The notes below the pieces were generated by a model. That model did not search any database, had not been told where the DNA came from, and was given only the letters and a program-made list of their open reading frames with translations. 64,000 bases of DNA from Dichotomocladium elegans (Eukaryota > Mucoromycota > Mucoromycetes > Mucorales > Lichtheimiaceae). Made by a program: the position numbers and the translations under genes. Below, one piece after another: positions 45,703 to 56,981 of the stretch. Numbering within the stretch: position 1 is the first letter of the stretch; every line of letters starts with the position of its first letter. The stretch lies in NCBI GenBank assembly GCA_025716815.1, contig JAIXMN010000027.1, positions 1 through 64,000 of the forward strand. The letters are read 5' to 3'.

Positions 45703-48539
45703 ATGCGCAACGGTGGACTTATCCTGAGCGCAATCCTTGCGTTGTACTCTTCCTCGGCAATCGTTTCTGCGGGCCGTCCTCGCGAATATGTCGAGAAGCC
45801 TGATCAAGAAGGCCAATACTTCCGCCTTGGTGCCTGTCCTGATCCCCACGCTTGTATTCTGCCTCCGGATATGTAAATAGTTACATGCACATGCAAAACA
45901 AAAAAAAAAAAACTCACCGTATACCCTTCTCTTACCCAAGGTCTCAATTCTTGCCTGGTGCTTACTTTGATCTGCGCGTGGAGTTGCATGATTACGACAA
46001 AGAAGCAGCCAACGCAAAGGACTCCGCCCCACCTGTCTTCTTTGACAACTTCAAGACCCAGGTTCGCAGAAACCATGGCCCGTGGAAGGACATCGACCAC
46101 TTCTTTGGTGCAGAGACGCCCGCATTGGAGAACTGGCACTACAACTGGACCCACTCCATCGACTCGCGCTTCAACGGTGCCCCGAAAATCGACGTCTCGG
46201 TCAACTCCCGCATCTGGCGCAAGCTCAAGTTTGACAAGCCTGGCGTTTACGATGTCTCTGTTCAGTATGGTCCCAAGAGTGGCTACACTGTCCGCTACAA
46301 TGTCATCGAGGTAAGAAAGGAACAGGCATGGAGAAAATCTGTGGAAGAGACAAGACTCTGATTTGATTCGAAATATCGCTCGGTCCTGAGTGCAGCCAAA
46401 GCGACCCAAGCATAAGGCAAAGAACGTCATTCTCTTCATTGCAGATGGCTGCAACGTCGGCGTAAGTTGATATATAAGAGCGAAATATGTTTTCTCTCTC
46501 TCTACAGTTCATCATCTCCTAACCCGAATGAATTCCCCTACGTCTTTTTTCAACGTTAGATGATCGCTGCTGCACGTAGCCTCAGTAGAAAGCACACCTC
46601 TGGCAAGTATCATAATCTTCTCAACTTTGAAAAGTTTGACCACCTCGGCCATGTCATCACCAATTCTGTTGATGCCATTGTGACGGACTCGGCCAACTCC
46701 GCATCGGCGTACTCGACCGGCCACAAGTCGTCTGCCAGCGCCTTGGGCGTCTATGCCGACTCATCCGAGACTCCCTTTGATGACCCCAAGGTGGAACTCA
46801 TCACAGAGCTCATCCGTCGCCGTCAACCCGGAAAAGGTATCATTAATTTTCCTCTCAGTCGTGCCCAACAGCATCAGAGTTAGGGTTGGTTGAATACATA
46901 CTCACTCATGCGCGCGCTACAAATTTTATCCTCTGTAGCCATTGGTATCGTCTCCACCGCCGCAGGCGAGGATGCCACCCCCGCTGCTTTCTATGTTCAC
47001 ACCCGCGACCGCAACGAGATGGCTGCTATTCTCGACCAGCTCGTCCATGGCGTTGCCAACTGGACAGATCCAGGTAGGATGCGATATATCTCCTGGCCTG
47101 TGCCAGGCAGGGGTGGAACGCCTGTGGTGTTTGCTGCCTTCTCCCCTTTTTTTTGAACTTAAACTTAAATTTCTTCTTCTTCTTCTTCTTCTTTGCTTCT
47201 GTAGTTATTCCTGATGTTTGGCTCGCTGGAGGTGCGGAATACTTCAAGGGCGAAATGGCCCAGGATGGGACCAACTACTATGACATCCTTGAGGACCTTG
47301 ACTACAAGATTGTGAGCAACAAGAAGGAGCTCAACAAGTACCATGGAAGCAAGAAGCTTATCGGCACTTTCCGAAAGTCCCACCTTGACACGTAAGTAAT
47401 TAATCATTCTAGTCGTCATTCAGCCCACTGATTCTCTTGACCTTGAAAGCTGGTTCGAGCGCAACATTTTTGTGAACAACACGGTCGGGAACGAGGCAGG
47501 TCCTAATCTTGATGGCAAGGATGCCCTGGGCGCCGACCAGCCCGGTCTGGATGACATGACGCTCAAGGCACTTGAGGTGCTCAAGAAGCGTGGCGGTGAT
47601 GATGGTTTCTTCTTGATGGCTGAAGGCGCTTCTGTGGACAAGAAGCTGCACACGCTTGATTTCCCCCGCGCCCTTGCTGATCTCCTTGAGGTGGACGTCA
47701 CCATCAAGAAGACCGTCGAATGGCTCAAGAAGAATGGCGAGTTCGAGGATACCTTGATCCTCTTCACGGCTGATCATGCCCACGGCTTTGACGTCTATGG
47801 CTCCGTGAACCAGCAATATGTTGCCACCCACCGCACGGATGCCCAGATGCGCAGCGCCGTCGGTCTTTACGAGTACTCTGGCTGGCCTGGCTACAAAGAC
47901 GAGGATGGTGACGGTTTCCCCGATAACTGGGTAAGGCGTCAACTTGGGAAGCCCACAAATGGCCCTTAACTGAACCCCTTTTTCGTCTCGCAGCTGCCCG
48001 ACGTAGTCCTTGCTTCTGGCTCTAATAATGGCCCTGATCACTTTGAATCCTGGAAGATCTCCCATGACTCTCCCCGTGAACCTGCTGTCGAGGCCCACGG
48101 GAAATACATTGCAAATGTCCATGATGCCGCCGGCAAGGATGGCAGTACGTATTCATCCAACTATCCACACACAACAAAGAAAGACATGTTTAATTTTTAT
48201 TTTTTACAGAGGGTATCGAATGGCATGGTAATATTCCAGTGACTGAAGCCGTCGACAGCCACACTATGACGGATGTTTTTATCTATGCAAATGGTAGGGC
48301 TAGAGGCAATAGACGAAAAAAAACCACATGCGTATACACCTACAGCATTATTAATGCATCCGCACTCTAGGTCCTGGTTCAGAGTACTTCTCAAAGACCC
48401 ATGAAAACTGGGAGCTTTTCTATGGCATGACTCAGGTAACATGATGCTTTACGTATTTACTGTCTTCCCGAAAACAAAATGTTGACAATGAACCTTTCCC
48501 CTCCCCTTCCCATAGGCCATGGATATTCAAAAGCCTTGA
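45703..48539 (+). CDS. Secreted alkaline phosphatase
   Basis: Alkaline phosphatases hydrolyse phosphomonoesters with a Ser nucleophile and Zn/Mg ions. A signal peptide is clear (MRNGGLILSAILALYSSSAI followed by VSAG). An N-terminal domain of about 150 residues (PGAYFDLRVELHDYDKEAAN to VYDVSVQYGPKSGYTVRYNV) precedes the catalytic domain. It is beta-rich and not part of the basic family. Catalytic landmarks are NVILFIADGCNVGMIAAAR (metal-binding Asp), VTDSANSASAYSTGHKSSAS (nucleophile Ser), GIVSTAAGEDATPAAFYVHT, GGDDGFFLMAEGASVDKKLH and LILFTADHAHGFDVYG (metal ligands). About ten introns split it; the stop is at 48537-48539. The usual DGM loop is DGC here. It probably scavenges phosphate outside the cell. 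Confidence 0.9.
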
Positions 48540-48643
48540 GTGCGAGATAAGAACAAAACAAGGTCGACATAAACGTAATATTAAATACTATGTATATTTG
48601 GCGTAAACTTTCTTTTTAATTATGTACAACGGGATGGAGTTCA

Positions 48644-50450
48644 TTATGATCTCTTTTCCAATAAATCAAGCCGCTGGCTCGCTTCATCAAGGAAACGCGA
48701 CATGGCTTCCATAGCCAACTTCTCTACAGCATTTTGGAGTGGGTATGATAATGGGGCGTCTTGTGTGGCGACTTCGAGGTGTTGTTCATCGATATGCTCA
48801 TCCTTTGACGAAGCAATGGGGTCGACTAGATAGCGTATGAGTTCGTCGTGGTTGCTAAATCTTTGGGGGTGAATAAAAGAAAAATCATACGGGCTGCGCG
48901 GCTGGGTTGATCCCTGGCTTTACCTCATCACTTGAGTATATTCGCTCAGAAGATCGTCTAATCGTTCTCCAAAACCGGGCCGCAGCACAGACCTTTGAAG
49001 CTGTTCCATATGTGTGTTTAACTGCTGGTGCCTCGTTTCGAGCATGCGCAGGCGCCGAGAAACATAGGCTGCTTCCAATGCTTTGTTTTTTTCCACGAGT
49101 TGCGCGATGGCTGTCTTCAGTGCCTCTGTTTCTCGGTGCACCTGTTCGAGTGCGTGGAACAGGGTTGCCGCTTCCGTCCATTGCTGCTCGGTGGGCTCTT
49201 TCCTGAGCAGCCTCAGCAGCTGCTCATCGACGGCCTTGACGCCGGCCTCGATGGTGGTCAACCGTTTGGATGTGTGCAAAGTCCGGTAGACGGGCTCAAC
49301 CCGCCTCATCATCGCGTCGAGCGCCTCATCGACAGCATTCGCCACACGCCCCCTGATTCCCGTGCCCGCACAACAGCCTGCTGCTGATGCTTCTTCGCAC
49401 GCCCTGAGCGCGGTCTCAAGCAGGCGCTGATCCAGGGATGCGTATTGCCTGGTTTCCGCCTCTTCCTGGATCTGCTCGAGCCTCTGTCTCAGCTGTTCCT
49501 GCACCGCCTTGTCCTCCGCCTCCATCGCGCGGATCGCATCGCGCATGCTCATCCTCACCGTCCCTGCCTCAGCCTTCATGCGTGTCTCGAATTCCCGAAG
49601 CGCCGTGTCTCGGGTCATGTAACATGTCTTGTTCAGTAACAGACCTGGTAGCCCAAGTCTCGCCTCCATGTCCCTCATCCAAGACTCCAGATCGGCTGCT
49701 CTCCCTCCTTCTCCATTGACGATCCCAGCACGTGCTGCTTCCTCCTCCTCCTCCTTCTCCAGTTCCTCGATGACTCTTTTGAACGCTGAATAGAGCTTTT
49801 GCGAAAACTTTTCCGAGATTGTTGCGTTGAAGGCCGAGAAACTATGAGTAAGGGAACACACACACACACACACACAAAGATAATACGGATGAGCGCCTCG
49901 GTATACCTGTGTGTTCTCTTTTTTTTTTCACAATCCAACCTGTTTAGTTTATGTCCGTACGCCTGCTTTGCCTCTTCAATACCCTTTTCTAGAGAATGAA
50001 AGAATATATACGTATATATCAACCACCAACAGCAACAGGAGTAGTTCAAGAAAGAGAAAGAGAAAGAGAGAAAACAGAGAATAAGTTTATTATTGTTGTT
50101 GTTATTGTTCTTCTTCATTCGCTGCCAATCACACCTGTATACTGAAAAATGGTGGGATGATTGGGGGAGGGGAAGGAAAATGGACTTACGAAGCGATGGT
50201 AGTCGTTTCGCGGGCGGAAGTGTATCCCAGACATTCTTTCTTTTCTTATATTGCTTGCTCTCGGTAAGGTAATTCTCGTATTGATCGAAGGCAGATGCTA
50301 TTTCTCTGCGCCACAAAGAGTTTCCAGAAGCGCATCGTCCATCAGTTCAACAACTGATTTGGCGACAATCGAGCGCACAAGGGCGTACCTGATCAGAGGA
50401 ATAAATCCGTCCGGATCGTCAATGATATCAAGAGCGTCGTTTTCCGGCAT
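48644..50450 (-). CDS. Coiled-coil protein of unknown function
   Basis: The gene starts at 50450 (MPENDALDIIDDPDGFIPLI) and ends at 48644. The first exon continues RYALVRSIVAKSVVELMDDA. The next block reads EIASAFDQYENYLTESKQYK then RKNVWDTLPPAKRLPSL, in a different frame, so the splice near 50300 is unresolved. After introns containing CA and T-rich repeats the main exon (about 49830-48926) encodes a long heptad-rich helix region with many Glu, Arg, Leu and Ala (AVQEQLRQRLEQIQEEAETR; VSRRLRMLETRHQQLNTHME). The last exon ends RFLDEASQRLDLLEKRS. Size and layout resemble kinetochore or centromere coiled-coil subunits, but no signature supports a specific call. Confidence 0.6.
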
Positions 50451-51490
50451 TATATGTAAAAAAAAAAAAAGGGAAAGAAAAAAGCCCCAGGATGACGTGG
50501 TGTGTGGGTGAGCCAAGGTCCGATATATCGCGCGAGAGAGGGGGAGGTTGAGGGGGGAGGGGGGCGCGCGGGGAAATTTTAAAATTAGGGAGCAATCCAC
50601 GTTTGGGCGGGACGAATGCCGTGCAGAATGGGGTACTGTCCGCGCACAAGGTTACTGTTGTTTATTTACCGGCGCTCAAACGCGATGGGGGCGTCTGGTG
50701 CACCGCCTCCCGTTAGATCGAGGTTGTTGGATCTAGGGTTGTGTTGGTGGTGAATGATATGAAATGCACAGCATTTTTTTTTACATCGGTTCTCTTATTC
50801 TTTCCTGTTTAGAATGAACAAGAAGTGTGTCTAATCGATGGTGTATGACTGAAAGACGGTAGGATCGGGTTGGCAGGGCCAATACGTCAGCCTGCAAGGA
50901 CCAGAATAAAGTTTTTTCTTTTTTGTCTCTCTCTCTGTCTCGCACCGCGCTATAACGCACAGCTAGATACATTGAAAAATTCATCGGTATGACAATGAGG
51001 AAGAACCCACGTGGTGTACAACGACGCATGGTCATTTTCCGTTGAGCGCGAAAAAGAAAACTGCAGGCGGTCATCGCAAAAGAAATTCCTGCCCGCCTTC
51101 GAGTATATCATTTATTGCAATTGCCCAATGTCTGTTTGGTTCATCCGTTAGAGACACACGAGAAGGGGAAACATGAATTGTGTTCTGTTTGATATTGCGC
51201 CCCCCCCCGGTGGTCATGTAAGATGGTGATCGTTTTCGGCGCGCAACAAAGCCTAGACGGGATTGCTGTTGAACCAAGTCGGTAAACGAGCCTGTCCGCA
51301 TGAAATTGATATGAATTGACTTTCAGGTGCGAAGCCATACTATGCATTCAAGGCCGAATGGTTCTTGTGCGACAGATGAATCACAGTGTCTTAAGCTTTC
51401 AGGAACAGAGAAAAAAGGGGGGGCAGTGTTTGAGGATGGCGATAGATAACAATTTGTAGCGTAGATGCTCCTATCAAATGATGATTAGAT
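50451..51490. other. Intergenic region
   Basis: No recognisable gene. Frames are short and without motifs. A C/G homopolymer run lies near 51200. Confidence 0.45.
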
Positions 51491-51670
51491 TCAGGAACTA
51501 TTGCCATCGTAAATGAACTCAATGGCTGCATTCAAGCCATCGAGGATCCCCTCGTCTTGAGTGTCCCATTCGAACTGAGCTATACCGTATTCGATGGCCT
51601 GACCTTTGCCTCGTGCACCCAGTTTTGCTAAAAAGAGTAACTCGCCTTGCGACACCAAGCTGTCCATCAT
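51491..51670 (-). CDS. Possible small protein upstream of the anillin-like gene
   Basis: A minus frame reads MMDSLVSQGELLFLAKLGAR and ends EFIYDGNSS at 51491, 59 residues. It has ordinary amino-acid composition, unlike the low-complexity extension upstream (poly-Glu from a pyrimidine-rich promoter tract), so an ATG at about 51670 was chosen. It would be transcribed divergently from the anillin-like gene 128 bases away. No family is recognised and chance is possible. Confidence 0.25.
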   Translation of the reverse strand: MMDSLVSQGELLFLAKLGARGKGQAIEYGIAQFEWDTQDEGILDGLNAAIEFIYDGNSS

Positions 51671-51797
51671 TTTTTTTTCTTCTTCTTCGTCTTCCCTCCT
51701 TCCCTCTCTCCCTTTTCCCCTCCCCTTTCTTCCAGTACTTGGTCCACCTTTATTCACCTCGCCACTCCTTTAACATTCACAAACAGAAATATAGACC

Positions 51798-52533
51798 ATG
51801 GACAATGTAACCACTTCCCCGGTGGCGGAATGGTCAAAAGCGATTCACAATCTTGACCTCGAGCATGTCCAAAAGCTTTTAAGCACATCACCCGACTTAC
51901 TCTGGGAATCAATAGCCATTCCGGAAACGGAGGAGCATGCTCACCTTGTTGAACAACTCGAACAATTCCAGTTACTGGGAAAAACCTTAACGAACCTTGC
52001 TGCTATTCCTTATCTCTTGCTTGATTTTGACGACGAAATACTTCAGCAGCACAAACGCACACGTCTGTTTGAATTCCTGCTCTCCGTAAATATATACCAC
52101 CATGGGCTGCGGCAAGCACCTGGGTTGGATGACTATGGCGGGTTGCACAGCAACGGGTGCTGACTCCCATAACTGACTTATCGATATAATTTTTTTACAG
52201 CATGCGACACCGGATGATCTTAATACGCGGTCGTGGGGATCTTGCGGGAACAAGACGATGCACCTCGCCGCTTTTATGGGCCACGGCCAGCCGGAACTAG
52301 AGGCGCATGGCGCGTGGACAATGGTTGCGAACGATCTCGGTCACCTGCCACCCAAAACGCCACGATTCATCAAGAATAACACATCGGCCGCCTTCAGACT
52401 TAGAAAACCGAACGAAAAACCCAAAAGTGGCAGCGAGGAAGAACTGTTAAAGCATCAGACTCAGCGGAAACAGGACATCGATTTGCTGGCCAAACGATCG
52501 GCCGTAAAGAACAATCCGCTTTTCAAAAAATTC

Positions 52534-52566
<33 letters not shown>

Positions 52567-55500
52567 CCAGCGTCGAGCAGCTCTCAAGCGCGTACGCTTG
52601 GAGTGCCGGATAACGACAAGGTCGACTTAATACGCAAGAATTCAAAGGTGATCAATTCTCTCAAGACAAAATCGTACGTTACAACAAGTGTTTTCCGACA
52701 AAATGCGGCCACTGCGTCGCCGCCAGTCGCACCTCGAACTTCTCCGACGCCAGCACCGCGCAAAATAAAGAGCGTGCCTGAAGCTATCAAACCCGTCGAC
52801 TCAGCAGCACCAGCACCAGCACCAGCGCAAGCAGCACCAGCAACTCAGCCGTCATCGAGTACAAGGGACTCAGCCGAGGCAGATGAACCATCACAGCTGA
52901 CAGAAACAAAGATAAAAGAAGAGACACAACCATCACCAGCAGCAGCAGAACCCTCTCCTGCTGATCTAAAAATCGAGAAGGACCTGGAAACGAGCGGGTC
53001 ACAACATCCACCCTTTCTGCCACCAACCGACAGATCTGTAGGCAAACCTCGCCTAAACAAAGCAGCTTTGCCGCCGCCACCGTTGGCTATTGTCACAACC
53101 CCAGGTGCGCTCGCCAGTCCCGATTCTCCGACGCTGGAACCGGAGTCGCACCAGCAATTGGTAGATAACCACAAGCAGCGTGAATTGCAAAAGCAAATAC
53201 TTGACACCACCACAGATGAGAACAAAAACGCATCACAGCTGCGAAATGAGAATAAGAACAAACACGAGGATGAGCATCACGCCTTTGATATCTTTGCTGA
53301 ACCAGGTTCTCCGCAACAAGCGGTCTTGAAAGAAGAATCTTCTTCTACCGAATCATCACCTTGTATATCCTATTCTGGAAATGCGAATAAGGTGGCTCAG
53401 TCGATGCAATCAACGGTCGTCGCACGTCTCTCACCCGTGTCGCTTGAGAATCATGACCCAGGTGTCCTCAAGAAGGCAGAGATTGACGAAACAACGACGC
53501 CTATAGCAAGCCAGCCTCTGGAAAGAGAATCTCCGCTGACGATGGACAAGTATGACAAAAACAAAATAGGATTTGATCACTGGTACGAGAGCTACGAAGC
53601 ATGGGATGATGGCCTATACGAATCAATGTCGTCGTCGTCGTCGTCATCTTCACCTCTCCAGAGCGAACACCCCTCAGGACTAAAGGAGGAATTAGACGAA
53701 AACTCGGTCGCATCAGCGACCCCACCCGCCTCGTTTAGTCCCCAACAACGCCTCTCCACGGGTACGGAGAGCGTCGATACGCTACCGCCACCGAGTGTAA
53801 AGGATGCGGTTGGTAATGATGATATACCTGTAACTACGGATATTTCACTAGCGCCATCCTCTCGAGCGGAAGAGTACGGTAGCATTGCAGTGCAATCAAC
53901 ATCATTTTATGCAAACCACGGCGAGGACGATCCTACGAAGGTACGATCGAGCCTGTCGGATCAGCCGTCACTACGCCACTCGGTCGAGGGGCTAGCCACT
54001 GATTCGGACTCGGACTCGGACTCGGACTCGGTGTACAGTTATATCGATACAAAAGTGGAAATAGACTCGGATCAGATGCATTGCGCAGCCTCTTCTGCGA
54101 GCCATAATAGCCTCCATCTTGACTTCAAAGAAACACCTCCGCTCAAATTAGATGATCGATTGGTCGGAAGAATGGCCGATGATGATGATGATGGTGATGA
54201 TGACAAAAGTAAGCAGAGCCAGCAGTACTACTACATCAACGCTCCTTATCCGTCAACCGACTTATATGACAGTCGGCAAATTCAGCAGCAGCAGCAACAA
54301 CAACAACGGAGCTACTCTAAAGACGAGCTCATGTCTCTGCGGCAAGAGCAGCAGGGTTTCGACGATACCCTCTATCGTCATCATCGTCAATCGGCCGGAA
54401 AATATGACACTTATCAGGACCAGCATGATGTCAATGACAATGATGAACGGGTCTATAACAATTGCTATGGATACGATGATGAATACAGACCGTTGAGCGC
54501 GAAACTCGAGCTTCCCGAGGTTGTCAATCACCCTGGCCAGTCGACTTCAGCATTTGGCAAGCTCTATGTGCGTGTGAGCAGCGCAGAAAACATCCTTTTG
54601 CCCCTTCCTGATCAGACAGCATACGTGCGAATTGTGGTGAGCGACGGTGAATACGAGTTCATGTCTCGCTACGAAGAACTCGGGCCAAAGGTGTTATTTG
54701 ACTACGAGTGCATCATGGACGCTCGACCGGACATGATCGTGACGCTTGCAATCCACGTTCGCCCCGACTCGCATGTCAAGCCAAAGACGGGCCTGACAAA
54801 GTGGTTTACACCCACTTACTACAACCAACGGGAAATCCTTGCGGGCTATGTTCATCCTGACGACGGCGCCATTGGGCAGTCGCGTTTTGCGTTGGGTCAC
54901 ATGATCCAGGCTTGTAATCAAAAGGTGTATGGCACAAGCTTCGACTGCTTTAACTCTTGGTATACGCGGACATCGCGCGAGCGGCATCTTGAGCAGCTTG
55001 GACATGATGACATTCTAAAGGTGGTAGCCTCTTTGAGCATCGAGATGCTCTATTTGCCTCTCACAGACCCTTCCTTGGTAAGAGAGTCGTCGTCGTCGTC
55101 GTCGTCGACCACCTCGCAGATTCCAATTTTACTTATGACTCTACGTTGCAGCCCGTTCCTCTGAATCTGAGAGAGTGTGATCTGGCACTGAGGATCAGGC
55201 AATGGCACGACACATGCTGGCACAGTGGGTATCTGTCCATCCGGCAAGAAAAGGCACAGGTAAAAAAAAAAAAAAACCGATCCAAACTTGCGCGAGAAAC
55301 CAGCAGTTTAGTTACTCAACCACTGCTACCCCCATTTGATCATGGTAGGTCTGGCAAAGACATTATTGTCGCTTGATCGGCAGTCAATTGCTTGGTTATG
55401 CTAGCGAGACGGCATCGTCCTGGAAACCGCGTGCTCAGTACGATATCTCGGATGCGCTGCGGCTCGAGGCCTCTTCGGACAAGATTGTCATGGCGCTCGT

Positions 55501-55690
55501 AGACGATCATGAAGAATCGCATCAGCTGGTCTTTCAAACGTCGAATACAGTGCAAGGATATTTCCGCATCACTTTTGGAGACACGTACATAGACTGTGCA
55601 TGCGACGGGCTAGACGAGTCCGACGCGTGGATCGGTATTCTGAAATCCATGATAGGCCGAGTGCCTCTTCGGATGCCATTTTCAATTTAA
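51798..55690 (+). CDS. Anillin-like protein with ankyrin-like N-terminus and C-terminal PH domain
   Basis: Anillin/Mid1/Bud4-type proteins scaffold the septin and contractile ring at division sites through a C-terminal anillin homology region and PH domain. Four exons (51798-52085, 52201-55077, 55152-55259, 55349-55690) give 1204 residues. Residues 1-140 have ankyrin-like text (AIHNLDLEHVQKLLSTSPDL; WGSCGNKTMHLAAFMGHGQP). Residues 140-830 are disordered with Gln, Pro/Ala, Ser and Asp-Ser runs. The anillin-like region starts near 850 (AFGKLYVRVSSAENILLPLP; FDYECIMDARPDMIVTLAIH; DCFNSWYTR). The PH domain is HSGYLSIRQEKAQ, spliced to VWQRHYCRLIGSQLLGYASE, ending DAWIGILKSMIGRVPLRMPF. The last splice restores the Trp and RL-GSQLLGY motif. 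Confidence 0.8.
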
Positions 55691-55881
55691 AAGCTTGCAT
55701 CCTTTATCTTAACTTTCCCTTCCGCCCTACCTCATCGTACCCCATTACATAATAAATCATTTGTACATCTTTTTTGTTTGCTTTTTGCCTCACAACATAT
55801 GCCATGCTCGCCGTTCCTCCTCCTTCCCATCCCCCCCCCCAGTGGCCGCTCAGAGCCCTTTCTCTGTCCTATCATGTATAT
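55691..55881. other. 3' flank of the anillin-like gene
   Basis: AATAAA-like motif at about 55750 (ATAATAAATC) and a C run near 55831. It leads into the MITE. Confidence 0.5.
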
Positions 55882-56040
55882 ACAGTGGCCACCCGTTATA
55901 GTGATACCCTCGGTTCCAGGAAATCGCATCACTATAACGAATTATCACTATAACGAATCGAAATAAGCCCTACTTGGCAATTTTTTTCTTCATCAAGTGT
56001 ATCGCTATAACAAATTATCATTATAACGGGCAGCCACTGT
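55882..56040. mobile_element. MITE with pogo/Tigger-like terminal inverted repeats
   Basis: The left end ACAGTGGCCACCCGTTATAG and the reverse complement of the right end ACAGTGGCTGCCCGTTATAA match over about 24 bases with three or so differences. The element is about 158 bp with extra internal copies of the CACTATAACGAAT motif near each end. CAGTGG ends followed by CCGTTATA are typical of the pogo/Tigger branch of Tc1/mariner elements. It has no coding capacity. A TA target duplication is visible on the left (GTATATA) but not on the right. Confidence 0.8.
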
Positions 56041-56981
56041 CGATTGTCATCAAACACGTTGGAGGCAAGAGACCATCCTGGTAACATGACGGATATATTT
56101 CGATCACCTTGCCAAAAGCACTTGGAGGCGCCTCCACTTTTTCCGGGCATGAGTTGCTGCTACGATTTTGGAGTTACACGGCTACAGTTCGTCAATCCTG
56201 GTCCCATCAGAATGGGGAGGTGAAGCATCCTCTTCCCTCCCCCTTTCGAGAACCAGCATAATATTTTGACTTTTGTGAGAAACCTCCTCCCCCCCCAAAA
56301 ACCAATCAATATGTATCATGCTCCTCTCTAGTTTCTTTGTAGGTATGTGTTGATCTCCCACATAAACTTTTTCATTGCGTGCAAAAAGGATCGGGGACAG
56401 GGGGAGGAAAGGATCGTGAACGCCGTATCGGTAAGTGCAAGGGCTGATCTGCCAGAGCTGCCCGCCTAGCCCATGCCACATTTCCATAGCACGGGCCCAG
56501 CGGGGAAAGCCAAAGAAAATTCTTCGCTGGCAAAAGAAATGCTCAAGGGGGGTGGGGACCACGGATCCCCTCGCAGCTTACTGTTTGGGAACCGTATGCG
56601 TGCGGGCGTACTGTTAGCTAGTCAAGAGCGCTTGATTTCGCAACCTCCGCTTCGACCACGTAGTGAGCTTGATGCTGCAGACGTCATTAATAGTAATAAA
56701 AATAATCTTTAGCTTTGAATGCAGCTTGCTGTAGCCCACTTGTTTGTGTTAAAAACCTCGTCTTGGCTTAATCGTGCAGGCAGTCGAATTGACCCAATCA
56801 ACGCGAGTGTGACGTACAAAGCGGGTTTTGGGGGGGGGAGGATGGGTAGGCAACCCGCACCCCACCCCACCCCCCACCCGCCAGCCCAAAAGCGGCAACC
56901 TAAAAGAGAGGGACGCGTGGCCCAAGTCCGTCCTGTTTTTTTCGCTTGGTTGCTTAATTACATACATATACGAACGTCGTC
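56041..56981. other. Intergenic, upstream of RPN5
   Basis: No recognisable gene. A G run and C-rich repeats (CCCCACCCCACCCC) lie at about 56826-56880. I did not find a canonical proteasome-associated control element (GGTGGCAAA). Confidence 0.45.

Noticed and set aside
47409..48122. 237-residue minus-strand frame opposite the alkaline phosphatase
   Set aside because: It is a shadow frame; the plus strand carries the conserved catalytic motifs.
51825..51862. tRNA-like start (GGTGGCGGAATGGTCAAAAGC) resembling a Leu/Ser tRNA D-arm
   Set aside because: It has no anticodon or T arm and lies inside the coding start of the anillin-like gene.
52845..53261. 138-residue minus-strand frame within the anillin-like gene
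   Set aside because: It is antisense to a Pro/Ala/Ser-rich coding stretch and reads as low-complexity Val/Leu/Ser.
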